From assembly GCA_964370225.1 (NCBI GenBank), contig CAYJII010000035.1, positions 1-27,260 on the forward strand: DNA of 27,260 nt, given 5' to 3'. Position 1 is the first letter of the stretch. Each line of letters opens with the position of its first letter. The notes beneath the pieces were generated by a model that was not told the origin of the DNA, ran no database searches, and was given only the letters and a program-made list of their open reading frames with translations. Positions 1-7,341 of the stretch are shown piece after piece. Origin of the DNA: CAYJII01 sp964370225 (GTDB taxonomy: Bacteria; Bacillota; Clostridia; Oscillospirales; Ruminococcaceae). The position numbers were made by a program, and so were the translations under genes.

Positions 1-731
1 GTAAAAATCTTGTCATTATTCCCGGATTAGGTGATGCATTTAAAGGAGTATACGGTACTGCCTTCCTATTTTCTTTAATGTATAGAATTTTTGCAAGAGA
101 CTATACAGTTTATGTTTTTAGCAGAAAACATAAACTCCCACAAAACTATTCAATTATAGAAATGGCAGCTGATTTAGCAAAAATCTTGAATAAGCTTAAC
201 ATCACAAAAACCTATGTTTTAGGCATTTCTCAAGGTGGCATGATTGCTCAATATCTTGCTATAAATAATCCAAATTTGGTTAAAAAACTCGTTTTAACAG
301 TAACAATATGTAAAACAAACACGACTGTTTCTAATGTGTTACACAAGTGGTTGGAATTCGCAAAAAAAGATGACTTTAAAAGTATATTTATTGACACTGC
401 AGAAAAAACATACAGTGAAAATAAACTTAAGCGAATTAGACTTTTTTATCCTCTACTAGTAAAATTTGCTGCTCCAAAGTCTTTATATAGATTTATCGTA
501 CAAGCAAACGCTTGTCTTAACCATAACTCTTCTGAGGAGCTGTCTAAAATCATCTGTCCCACATTTATCATAGGAGGCAGCGCTGATAGAATCGTAGGTC
601 CAAACTCTTCAGAAGAAATAGCTAAACTAATACCTAACAGCAAAATTAAGATATATGAAGGTTTAGGGCATAATACCTATGATGATGCAAAAGATTTTAA
701 GCACGTAGTTTTTGATTTTCTTCAGTCCTGA
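1..731 (+). CDS. Alpha/beta hydrolase, 5' truncated by window edge
   Basis: The reading frame is open from position 3, so the start lies outside the window and about 242 residues are visible. The visible part begins in the oxyanion-hole strand (VIIPGLG), just after the first core beta strand of the fold. The nucleophile elbow GISQGG carries the catalytic Ser, the acid is probably the Asp in GGSADRIVG, and the catalytic His is in GLGHNTYD near the C-terminus. All three members of the Ser-Asp-His triad are therefore present in the right order. This is the general serine hydrolase/esterase/acyltransferase fold; the substrate cannot be read from the sequence. There is no signal peptide in the visible part, so it is probably cytoplasmic. 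It ends in a perfect hairpin terminator shared with the convergent glycosyltransferase gene. Confidence 0.8.
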   Translation, partial: KNLVIIPGLGDAFKGVYGTAFLFSLMYRIFARDYTVYVFSRKHKLPQNYSIIEMAADLAKILNKLNITKTYVLGISQGGMIAQYLAINNPNLVKKLVLTVTICKTNTTVSNVLHKWLEFAKKDDFKSIFIDTAEKTYSENKLKRIRLFYPLLVKFAAPKSLYRFIVQANACLNHNSSEELSKIICPTFIIGGSADRIVGPNSSEEIAKLIPNSKIKIYEGLGHNTYDDAKDFKHVVFDFLQS

Positions 732-756
732 TATCCAAATAAATATACCCCAAACT

Positions 757-800
757 TAAAACACAGATATCACAGTAATAACTGTGATATCTGTGTTTTA
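757..800. terminator. Bidirectional intrinsic terminator
   Basis: A perfect 19-bp inverted repeat (757-775 with 782-800) encloses a 6-base loop. It has A residues on the left shoulder and T residues on the right, so it can end transcription from both strands. The right arm contains the stop codon of the minus-strand glycosyltransferase. Confidence 0.85.
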
Positions 801-1829
801 ATAAACAATACCTTTTTGAAGTATCTTTAGCATTATTCTAATGATAGGATTTGGTATAAATGGAGCGACTTTTTCAAACAATATAAACTTCTTGCTAAAG
901 TAGCTATACTTCCCCATTATAGAAAAATCAGCTAAATTTGGCTTTTGAAAATATCTTGCTCTTGAAGCTATCCATGTATGCAAATTAGCAAAGTTTTCGT
1001 CTCCGCTTAATTTATCACCCAATCTATCTTTCACGACATCAATGCCCTTTTTAGCTACTACAACACGCTTTTGGTAATAATCATTCTTATTTCGAATTCC
1101 GCTCAGTACCCCAGTTTGATTTTCCCCATGTTTACGGTAGTAGATTAGATTTTCATTTGCTACCTCAATTTTGCCATCGCATGCAGCACAAATCGCAAGC
1201 CAGTGGTCATGTACAAATTCTCTTGGAAATGGCACAGCCTTTTTGGCAACCTCAGTTTTAACCAGCGTAGCACAACCCATTACAAAGTTTGAATTGAATA
1301 TACTAACTGCAAGCCCCTCACCCTCACGAAATCTGTGACGCTTATGCACTTGACTTATTGAGTTTGCTGTTTTATTTCCATCTGCATCAATTATATATAC
1401 ATCGCTACAAACAAGCACCGATTTTGTATTCTCTATTTTTTTTACAAGCACTGATAATTTATTTTCACACCAAATGTCATCTTGATCGCAATAAGCTATG
1501 TACTCACCACTAGCTAACTTTGTAAGCTCAGAAAAAGCACCGTTTGAACCTAGGTTTTTTTCGCCTTTATATAGCTTGTAACTAAAACTATCGATACAGG
1601 ATTTGATTATATTCTCAGCTATAGGACTATCTGGGCAGTCATCCCAAATTATTAGCTCAATATTATCATAATCTTGATTATTTAAGGAAACAAGTTGCTC
1701 TTTTAACCACTTAATATTAGGATTATATACTGCGAGCAGTATGGAAACTAAAGGAGTATCTTGTTTATTATCATAGTTTTCCTTCACAGTGATACAGCTC
1801 CCCTTTAATAATTTTGTAAATAAACTCAA
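798..1829 (-). CDS. Family 2 glycosyltransferase (rhamnosyltransferase-like)
   Basis: This is a GT-A fold inverting glycosyltransferase that would transfer a sugar from a nucleotide-sugar donor to a cell-surface polysaccharide or lipid at the cytoplasmic face. The N-terminal strand VSILLAVYNP (28-37) is the nucleotide-binding start of GT2 enzymes. DD at 63-64 and the DQDD motif at 115-118 would bind UDP/dTDP and metal. HDHW at 207-210 is the acceptor-side motif seen in rhamnosyltransferase-type members. No transmembrane segment is evident. The frame starts at a TTG directly after the TAA of the upstream gene with no clear Shine-Dalgarno, suggesting translational coupling. A GTG at 1787 preceded by GGGGAG is a plausible alternative start that would shorten the protein by 14 residues. 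Donor and acceptor cannot be assigned; no other polysaccharide genes are adjacent. Confidence 0.82.
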   Translation of the reverse strand: MSLFTKLLKGSCITVKENYDNKQDTPLVSILLAVYNPNIKWLKEQLVSLNNQDYDNIELIIWDDCPDSPIAENIIKSCIDSFSYKLYKGEKNLGSNGAFSELTKLASGEYIAYCDQDDIWCENKLSVLVKKIENTKSVLVCSDVYIIDADGNKTANSISQVHKRHRFREGEGLAVSIFNSNFVMGCATLVKTEVAKKAVPFPREFVHDHWLAICAACDGKIEVANENLIYYRKHGENQTGVLSGIRNKNDYYQKRVVVAKKGIDVVKDRLGDKLSGDENFANLHTWIASRARYFQKPNLADFSIMGKYSYFSKKFILFEKVAPFIPNPIIRIMLKILQKGIVY

Positions 1830-2648
1830 TTATAAACGTAAATATGTTGTAAGTACCGATATATAGTTTAAATATGGGAATTCAGCTCCCCACACATTCC
1901 CTGTTCCATATGCATAACCTTTGTTATTTGTAATTTTCGTTAAACCAGTTATGTACTCAATCACATCGTTTGGCTTTAATGTTTTCACAATATTAATCTG
2001 CGTATCGCCAAAGAGCGCAATATCTTTATTATACTCATTAATAAGCGTACTAGTCGGAATATTGTGGTATTCGTTTAGATATAGCGCATCAAACCCCATA
2101 TCTATAACTTTACTTGTATTTATTGGGTTTTTACCCATCTCAGCCCAAATACATTTTTTCCCAAGCGAGTTTATTTTTTCCGCTAAATTTGAATAAAACC
2201 TAATGATTTCATCTTTATATATTACTTCATCTAAATTTTCATTTACTGAAACCGCAATGACATCGCTTTTCTGCGCAAAATTTAGATAATTCGCTTCTAT
2301 CTTTTCAAATGCAGTATCCAATTCTTCACCGTTTGTCAAATAGTCGGATATAGTCAATTTTTGTGCTGCAATGAACTTAAATCCAGACGGTGTCATATTT
2401 ATCAACTTATTAAAATCTGTGTCGCTTGCAAATTCAAAGACACCATAATCCATCGCTGATAATACTAGTGCATCTGCCATTACGCTAAAAGCATTCACAT
2501 CATCACAAAAAAGATGCTCACCACTTCTCCACACTAATTGCTGTGTTATTGCCTTAGAAATTTTGTACTCAAACAGCACTGCTGGACATTCTTCCTTATT
2601 TTCAATTATCTTTAAAAAATTTTCCCATTTCTTTATTTTACTACTCAA
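1830..2648 (-). CDS. Short URO-D-fold protein without zinc ligands
   Basis: This 272-residue protein resembles the C-terminal two thirds of the uroporphyrinogen decarboxylase/corrinoid methyltransferase superfamily. The segment VIDMGFDALYLNE followed by IALFGD, DVIEYI and GYAYGTGN matches the barrel strands of the full-length URO-D-family gene across the intergenic region. Where that protein has the HSCG zinc motif, this one reads AEMG at the same distance from VID-GFD. The third Cys is also absent. It may be a degenerate paralog, a partner subunit or an enzyme using a different mechanism. The start is a TTG, preceded by GGGTGATG at good distance; a TGA two codons upstream in frame rules out an earlier start. 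It is in an operon with the glycosyltransferase, which begins at the next base after its stop. Family assignment is from motif similarity only. Confidence 0.5.
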   Translation of the reverse strand: MSSKIKKWENFLKIIENKEECPAVLFEYKISKAITQQLVWRSGEHLFCDDVNAFSVMADALVLSAMDYGVFEFASDTDFNKLINMTPSGFKFIAAQKLTISDYLTNGEELDTAFEKIEANYLNFAQKSDVIAVSVNENLDEVIYKDEIIRFYSNLAEKINSLGKKCIWAEMGKNPINTSKVIDMGFDALYLNEYHNIPTSTLINEYNKDIALFGDTQINIVKTLKPNDVIEYITGLTKITNNKGYAYGTGNVWGAEFPYLNYISVLTTYLRL

Positions 2649-2665
2649 AATTCATCACCCATAAT

Positions 2666-2694
2666 ACTCTATCATGAATAAAAAATATTGTCAA
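2666..2694 (-). promoter_or_regulatory. Sigma-A promoter for URO-D-like/GT2 operon
   Basis: On the minus strand TTGACA (2694-2689) and TAGAGT (2671-2666) are separated by 17 bases, with TGA directly before the -10 (extended -10). The predicted start point leaves a leader of only about 11 bases, so the ribosome binding site would sit at the very 5' end of the mRNA. Confidence 0.55.
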
Positions 2695-2712
2695 TAAAAT
2701 TACAAAAAACTA

Positions 2713-2741
2713 TTGATTTCTATTTTTTTTTGTGTTAAGAT
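2713..2741 (+). promoter_or_regulatory. Sigma-A promoter for URO-D-family gene
   Basis: TTGATT (2713-2718) and TAAGAT (2736-2741) are spaced 17 bases apart with a TGn extension of the -10. It is back to back with the minus-strand promoter; the two -35 boxes are 18 bases apart, so one regulator could govern both. Confidence 0.55.
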
Positions 2742-2780
2742 GTGACCATACTATAAATAGTATCAGGATGGAGAATAATT

Positions 2781-4019
2781 ATGACTAGAAGAGAACGAAT
2801 AATAAACACGCTAAACTATCATGACGTAGATAAATTACCAAAAGATTTAGGCGGGATGGCTTCCACGGGTATAAGCTGTTTTGCATATAAAAATCTATTG
2901 GAATATCTTAATCTACCAGCACGCCCAATAAAAGTATATGACACACACCAAATGTTAGGTCTTCCCGATGCTGATGTGCTTGACGCACTTGATTGCGATG
3001 TTGTAACAACTAATGGATATGTAACAAATGCATTTAATCAAGATGAGCTGTGGAAAGATTATGATTTTAACGGAAGATTAGAGGGTGGAGCTGTTTTGCA
3101 ACCTGATGATTTTACTGTTGAAGAAAATGGCACAATAGTTCAAGTAAGCAGCTATATGCATAACGGTAAACTTCTGCAAAATCCTCCTGCAACTATGCCT
3201 GCTAGCGCAGTAGTTTTCAATTTAGATCATGCAGGTGAACCATTTGATGTTAATGGCGAGCTAAACAAGCTTGATTTAGTAGCAATGCGCAAAGAGCTTG
3301 ATGAATTCGAATTTCCCGATGAAGAAGTAGACAAAATTGTAGCTCATTGCAAAAAAGTGCGAGAGTCCACTGATAGAGCAGTATTTTTTACAGGTTTAAA
3401 CTCCGCACTAGGCTTTACTGGTGGTATGGTGCATCACAGCATGATGTGTGCGCTTGAGCCTGAGTACGTACACGAACTACATGAAATTAAAACCCAGTTT
3501 ATTCTAAAAAAATATAAAAAGCTTTTCCCAAAAATTGCTGAATACGTGGATGTCGTTTTAATCGCTTCAGAAGATATGGGCACTCAGCAATCTCTACTTA
3601 TATCGCCTGACTTAATCGATGAGCTGTACATGGCGTATTACAAAAAAGTAAATGACTATATTCACAGCGTTTCACCTACCACAAAAACATTTTTACATAG
3701 TTGTGGTTTTATTTACGATATCATTGATTCTGTAATTGATGCTGGTTTTGATGTATTAAACCCTGTTCAGTGGTCCGCTGGTGATAGAAGTTACCGAGAG
3801 TGGAAAGATAAAGCTCGTGGTAGAATTGTACTATGGGGTGGCGGAGTCGACTCACAACATACATTGCCAATAAAAACTCCTGCAGAGATTTCTAGTGAAG
3901 TTGAAGAAGTTTGTGAATATCTTAAAGTTTCAAACGGATTTGTATTTAATAACATTCATAATATCCTAGCAGAGATTGAACCTGAAAAAGTAGTAGCAAT
4001 GTTTAATAGCGCAAAATAA
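2781..4019 (+). CDS. URO-D-family protein, probable corrinoid-type methyltransferase
   Basis: This 412-residue protein begins with the family signature MTRRERIINTLNY and ends in the conserved barrel segment GFVFNNIHNI (386-395). HSCG at 306-309, followed by VIDAGFDVLNPVQ and a Cys at 378, fits the H-x-C...C zinc site of MtaA/MtbA-like methylcobamide:thiol methyltransferases, rather than HemE, which lacks zinc. It would be cytoplasmic. No corrinoid-binding protein, HemE partner or other haem gene is visible, so the substrate is unknown. A GGATGGAG-like ribosome site precedes the ATG. It is monocistronic between its own promoter and a strong terminator, and divergent from a shorter paralog that has lost the zinc ligands. 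A true uroporphyrinogen decarboxylase is less likely because of the length and the zinc motif. Confidence 0.75.
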   Translation: MTRRERIINTLNYHDVDKLPKDLGGMASTGISCFAYKNLLEYLNLPARPIKVYDTHQMLGLPDADVLDALDCDVVTTNGYVTNAFNQDELWKDYDFNGRLEGGAVLQPDDFTVEENGTIVQVSSYMHNGKLLQNPPATMPASAVVFNLDHAGEPFDVNGELNKLDLVAMRKELDEFEFPDEEVDKIVAHCKKVRESTDRAVFFTGLNSALGFTGGMVHHSMMCALEPEYVHELHEIKTQFILKKYKKLFPKIAEYVDVVLIASEDMGTQQSLLISPDLIDELYMAYYKKVNDYIHSVSPTTKTFLHSCGFIYDIIDSVIDAGFDVLNPVQWSAGDRSYREWKDKARGRIVLWGGGVDSQHTLPIKTPAEISSEVEEVCEYLKVSNGFVFNNIHNILAEIEPEKVVAMFNSAK

Positions 4020-4023
4020 TAAT

Positions 4024-4067
4024 ACACCGATAAATCTTTAAAAGATTTATCGGTGTTAATTTTTTTA
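4024..4067. terminator. Bidirectional intrinsic terminator
   Basis: A 14-16 bp perfect inverted repeat centred on 4040 is followed by a T-rich tract at 4057-4067 on the plus strand and flanked by A/T runs on the other. It separates the convergent URO-D-family and alcohol dehydrogenase genes. Confidence 0.8.
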
Positions 4068-4073
4068 TTAATT

Positions 4074-5240
4074 TTATTTATACGCTTTTTTGTATATGCT
4101 CAAACAGTCTTCATATGGCATATCCGCTGGGTCAACTGTAAATAGTCCGCCCATTGTCGCATATGCATCTGATGTATACATCGGCAAATCTTCTTCTTTT
4201 ATACCGTAGTCGCTCATTTTTAGATTATCAACCCCACATGCTATTTGCAAATCTTTAAGCGCCACTACAAAATCCATAGGTTTGCTCGCATCAGTTTTAC
4301 CTAAAGCTTTCGCCATGTTAACTAGTCTGTCATCACATACTCCGCGCTCTGCCCAATATGTGTAGTACTCATCTGAAATCATGATAAGACCCGCTCCATG
4401 CTCAAGCTTTGGATTATGCCCGCTAAGTGGATGTTCCATCGAGTGCTCGGAAGTACACCCAGCCATACTCTCAACCATTCCAGCTAGGGTATTTGCTAAA
4501 GCAACATTTTCTCTAGCAGTGATATCCGAACCATTTTTAACTGCAGTCGGCAGATATTGGCCTATAAGCTCAATTGCTTTTAAAGCAATTGCGTCGTTTA
4601 TTGGATGATTATTGCGATTAATATATCCTTCTGTGCTATGGAATAAAGCATCAAAGCCTTGGTATGCTGTTAATTTTTCTGGCACTGTTAGCATAAGTTC
4701 AGGATCGACCACCGATATCACTGGGAAAGTGTGATCAAAACCAAGTCCAATTTTCTCGTTAGTATCAACGTTTGTGATAACAAGCCATGGGTCAGCTTCT
4801 GTACCAGTGCCAGCAGTAGTAGTAATTGCTACTATTGGCAAAGATTTATTCGCTGGGGTTTTGCCTTTACCAGTTCCACCACCAACATAATCCCAGAAAA
4901 CTCCATCGTTAGTGGACATAATAGCAATACCCTTTGCAGCATCAATAACAGAACCACCACCAAGTCCGATTACAAAATCGCAACCAGTGTCTTTCGCCAT
5001 TTGTGCACCCTCAGCAACATGAGTATTGATAGGGTTAGGTAGAATTTTATCAAAAATTTCGTATGTAACATTTGCAAGTTTAAGCTGTTCTATCAGTGTA
5101 TCAAGATAACCGAATTTCTTTACAGATGTACCACAAGAAATTACCACTAAAGCTTTTTTCCCTGGTAAAACTTCCTTGTGTAAATTTTTTATTTGACCGC
5201 ATCCAAACAAAATTTTTGTTGGCATAAAATAATTGAACAT
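4074..5240 (-). CDS. Iron-containing alcohol dehydrogenase (butanol dehydrogenase-like)
   Basis: This is a group III metal-dependent alcohol dehydrogenase of 388 residues, the usual family length. It would interconvert aldehydes and alcohols with NAD(P)H in the cytoplasm. The N-terminal nucleotide-binding half carries GGGSVIDAAKG (94-104) and TTAGTGTEAD (141-150). The C-terminal helical half carries the metal ligands: Asp197 and His201 in GFDALFHSTEG, a His in EHSMEHP (266 or 270) and His281 in EHGAGL. It resembles YugJ/BdhA-type butanol dehydrogenases. Start is the ATG at 5240, preceded by AGGAGTG. It has its own strong promoter and a downstream bidirectional terminator, so it is monocistronic. 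A fermentative role in disposing of reducing power is likely, but the preferred substrate cannot be deduced. Confidence 0.93.
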   Translation of the reverse strand: MFNYFMPTKILFGCGQIKNLHKEVLPGKKALVVISCGTSVKKFGYLDTLIEQLKLANVTYEIFDKILPNPINTHVAEGAQMAKDTGCDFVIGLGGGSVIDAAKGIAIMSTNDGVFWDYVGGGTGKGKTPANKSLPIVAITTTAGTGTEADPWLVITNVDTNEKIGLGFDHTFPVISVVDPELMLTVPEKLTAYQGFDALFHSTEGYINRNNHPINDAIALKAIELIGQYLPTAVKNGSDITARENVALANTLAGMVESMAGCTSEHSMEHPLSGHNPKLEHGAGLIMISDEYYTYWAERGVCDDRLVNMAKALGKTDASKPMDFVVALKDLQIACGVDNLKMSDYGIKEEDLPMYTSDAYATMGGLFTVDPADMPYEDCLSIYKKAYK

Positions 5241-5271
5241 TTTGTCACACTCCTATAATATTTATATATTA

Positions 5272-5299
5272 AGTATAACATGAAACGTTTACTTGTCAA
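5272..5299 (-). promoter_or_regulatory. Strong promoter for Fe-ADH, with palindrome in spacer
   Basis: On the minus strand TTGACA (5299-5294) and TATACT (5277-5272) are 16 bases apart, with TGT forming an extended -10. The spacer contains the palindrome AAACGTTT (5283-5290), typical of the core of LacI/CcpA-family operators, which would occlude RNA polymerase when bound. Confidence 0.6.
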
Positions 5300-5335
5300 T
5301 ATTTTTGAGTGTTTTTAACTATATATTCATATATT

Positions 5336-6196
5336 TTATTCGCTAAACTCAAATTTAATATCTCCATTCATAGTAGAGACGCTTATTCTTTTTTCTCTGC
5401 TACTATCCTCAAGTTCACTTAGGTTACTGTCACCATTCATCACATTACTATTAATATTATACTCTTCTCTTGCCCCTATAATGTAGCCGATAATATCTCC
5501 ATTCATTGTAGTTATTTTGATTTCTGCCGATTCTATCTCACTTGCTATAACATCACCAGTTATCGTCTCAATTTCAGCAGCATCACAACTTACCGTATTT
5601 AGACTTATGTCTGAATTAATGGAGTATGCATCTATTTTTGTAGCTTTTACGTCTGTGATGTTTATATCGTCATTAGTGGTATCAATAATCATTTCTCCAT
5701 GCACAACACAGTTTTCTACTTCTATTTCACTGTTAATCGTATTTATAGTAAGTAAATCTAGCTCCTGATCGCTTACCGAAATATCTCCATTAATATTCTC
5801 AAGCACTAACTCGCCTTGATACCCCTTAGGCAGCAAAATTTGAAGCTCTGCAGTATAAAAATCAAGCACGTAAATATTATCAAACCATTTATAGTCGCGT
5901 CTGCGTGTAAATGATATAATTTCATCGCTGCTGTCTATTTCGTATTCTTCTTTCTCGCGCTCATCGTAATAGATATGAATACTATCATCAGCTGAAGTTT
6001 TAACTTCTATTTTTGTGCTAACATCATTTATTTGTATATCTTGGTTATTATTCACATATGTTATATGCATAGTTTCATAATCATTTCTATTTGACATATT
6101 GCCAAAGTCCCATTCTAGCATTGACATACCTATTACAAATAGGCCTGCACCTATTATTATAGTAATAACTCCAATTATCAGTAATATCTTTTTCAA
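5336..6196 (-). CDS. DUF4097 adhesin-like membrane-anchored repeat protein
   Basis: This protein of about 286 residues has one N-terminal transmembrane segment (KKILLIIGVITIIIGAGLFVIG) and an extracytoplasmic part that forms a repetitive beta structure. Seven degenerate repeats follow the pattern x-N-G-D-I (INGDI, TNDDI, INSDI, ITGDV, MNGDI, MNGDS, MNGDI), spaced about 20 residues apart, typical of the DUF4097/putative adhesin beta-helix. The start is taken as TTG at 6196 because GGGAGGT precedes it at 8 bases and the following KKILL opens the membrane segment; the longer open frame upstream overlaps the preceding gene. It is the last gene of the padR-DUF1700-DUF4097 operon. Function in the family is unknown, with a role in envelope stress suspected. 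No clear terminator follows before the alcohol dehydrogenase promoter. Confidence 0.75.
   Translation of the reverse strand: MKKILLIIGVITIIIGAGLFVIGMSMLEWDFGNMSNRNDYETMHITYVNNNQDIQINDVSTKIEVKTSADDSIHIYYDEREKEEYEIDSSDEIISFTRRRDYKWFDNIYVLDFYTAELQILLPKGYQGELVLENINGDISVSDQELDLLTINTINSEIEVENCVVHGEMIIDTTNDDINITDVKATKIDAYSINSDISLNTVSCDAAEIETITGDVIASEIESAEIKITTMNGDIIGYIIGAREEYNINSNVMNGDSNLSELEDSSREKRISVSTMNGDIKFEFSE
5356..5506. repeat. 16-bp direct repeat within DUF4097 gene
   Basis: The sequence TAATATCTCCATTCAT occurs identically at 5356-5371 and 5491-5506. Both copies encode the core of an MNGDI repeat on the minus strand. It reflects the internal protein repeat and is a possible site for slippage or recombination. 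Confidence 0.7.
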
Positions 6197-6197
6197 A

Positions 6198-6830
6198 TTA
6201 TTGTACCTCCCAGTTAAAGTTAACATTACTTTTGGGTTTAGATCTAAATAGTCTAAATATAGACTTGAAGATACTACCAATCAGCTTAAATGTATATTTA
6301 GCAAACAAGCATAGTGGTACTAGCATCAATAGTGTAAATCCGAATAAAAAGATTGCTACTCCAAATGATACTATAGCTATAGGCACGCTTGTCGTCACCA
6401 TGACAACACCATAGACTAATGCTGCAAATGTGAGTATGAACATGGAAAGCTCTACTGCAAATAATGAAATAATTAGAGCAAATAGCACTGCTATCACAGA
6501 TATAAGTACTGCAAAACCTGCTGCCAAAAGCGGTAGCCAGATTGGGAATCCGATGATTGCAAGCACCACCCATAAAGTTTTGTTTGAGGAATTAGCATGA
6601 CTATCTTTAATCTTTCTTTTTACCACAACAGGAAGCGAATGCTCTGTTAAAATATCGCTCACTATAGCATTAACGTCGCCCATTTGCGCTACAGCCTCTT
6701 CCTCATTCATCCCAGCTTCAATCCTGTCGCATAAGCTTTCATCATAAAAATTAATTATTTTCTCTACCTCTTGGTAAGGCAGTCTTCCAAGATTATCTTT
6801 AAGTGATTGCAAAAATTCTGATTTTAGCAT
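6198..6830 (-). CDS. DUF1700 (HAAS-type) membrane protein
   Basis: This 210-residue protein has a cytoplasmic N-terminal helical domain (about 1-65) with the DUF1700 pattern: F-L-x-L...LP-x-E, then I-x-x-YxE and EEEAVAQMGD. After a basic linker come several hydrophobic segments (about 86-190) and a basic C-terminus. Family members are usually encoded next to a PadR regulator and are thought to act with it in sensing envelope stress; the mechanism is not established. The ATG overlaps the stop codon of padR by 7 bases (ATGCTAA), and GAGGAGGGG lies just upstream inside padR, indicating tight translational coupling. The DUF4097 gene starts one base after its stop. Confidence 0.85.
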   Translation of the reverse strand: MLKSEFLQSLKDNLGRLPYQEVEKIINFYDESLCDRIEAGMNEEEAVAQMGDVNAIVSDILTEHSLPVVVKRKIKDSHANSSNKTLWVVLAIIGFPIWLPLLAAGFAVLISVIAVLFALIISLFAVELSMFILTFAALVYGVVMVTTSVPIAIVSFGVAIFLFGFTLLMLVPLCLFAKYTFKLIGSIFKSIFRLFRSKPKSNVNFNWEVQ

Positions 6831-7159
6831 ATCGTCCCCTCCTCGTTATCTATATTGCCACTTGCGATAAATTCGTACACACGCATAACTTCTTTCCATT
6901 CTTCTATAAAATTATTTGTTTGCTCTAACCCTTTTTGCGTTATCCTATAATATTTTCTCAACCTACTATTATGTTCTATAGAATAAACTGTTAAAAAATT
7001 ATTTGCTTCAAGCCTTTTTAAGATAGGATAGAGTGTTGATTCCGATATTGAAATAAGAGCAGATATATCTTTTATCAACTGGTATCCATAAGAGTCCCCT
7101 TTTGATAGCAGCTTTAACACACAAGCTTCAAGTAACCCTCTTTTTAATTGACTATCCAT
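6824..7159 (-). CDS. PadR-family transcriptional regulator
   Basis: This 111-residue winged-helix protein contains the PadR signature: an N-terminal helix-turn-helix (about 8-55; LKLLSKGDSYGYQLIKDI then SESTLYPILKRLE), a wing (RKYYRITQKG) and a short C-terminal dimerisation helix with EEWKEV, placing it in the short subfamily 2. Start is the ATG at 7159 with a perfect GGAGG at 7-8 bases; the open frame extends upstream but without a ribosome site. It heads the three-gene operon and probably represses it. The promoter is nearly consensus and overlaps a direct repeat that could be its operator. The effector is unknown; related regulators respond to envelope-active compounds. Confidence 0.9.
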   Translation of the reverse strand: MDSQLKRGLLEACVLKLLSKGDSYGYQLIKDISALISISESTLYPILKRLEANNFLTVYSIEHNSRLRKYYRITQKGLEQTNNFIEEWKEVMRVYEFIASGNIDNEEGTIC

Positions 7160-7198
7160 AAAACAACCTCCTTCGCATAATATTTGTATTTCAGTTAT

Positions 7199-7227
7199 AT
7201 TATACGTCACATAGTATATTTTGTCAA
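7199..7227 (-). promoter_or_regulatory. Consensus sigma-A promoter of the padR operon
   Basis: On the minus strand TTGACA (7227-7222) and TATAAT (7204-7199) match the consensus exactly with a 17-base spacer. Such a strong promoter is expected to be held by a repressor, most simply PadR itself. Confidence 0.75.
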
Positions 7228-7236
7228 GTAGTATAT
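7212..7236. promoter_or_regulatory. Candidate PadR operator: direct repeat flanking the -35
   Basis: TAGTATAT occurs at 7212-7219 and again at 7229-7236, one copy in the promoter spacer and one just upstream of the -35 box. Location in the padR promoter is the only evidence for operator function. Confidence 0.35.
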
Positions 7237-7273
7237 AATTTATTTTTTCTTAAAGATTTGGATACAAAATGTA

Positions 7274-7303
7274 TTTACAGGTTAATAATAAATATGTTAC
7301 ACT
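7274..7303 (+). promoter_or_regulatory. Candidate promoter for lipid kinase gene
   Basis: TTTACA (7274-7279) and TACACT (7298-7303) are 18 bases apart with TGT before the -10. It is divergent from the padR promoter. Confidence 0.45.
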
Positions 7304-7341
7304 CATATATATAGAAAAGATTTACTTTAAGGAGCGATATC

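Noticed and set aside
4731..5042. Open frame opposite the alcohol dehydrogenase gene
   Set aside because: No ribosome site or recognisable domain; it is the complement of conserved enzyme sequence.
5281..5294. Full cre site for CcpA
   Set aside because: The CG-centred core fits, but the outer positions do not match the consensus on either strand.
6194..6280. Longer N-terminus of the DUF4097 protein
   Set aside because: It would overlap the DUF1700 gene by over 80 bases and lacks a ribosome site, while the TTG at 6196 has GGGAGGT at good distance.
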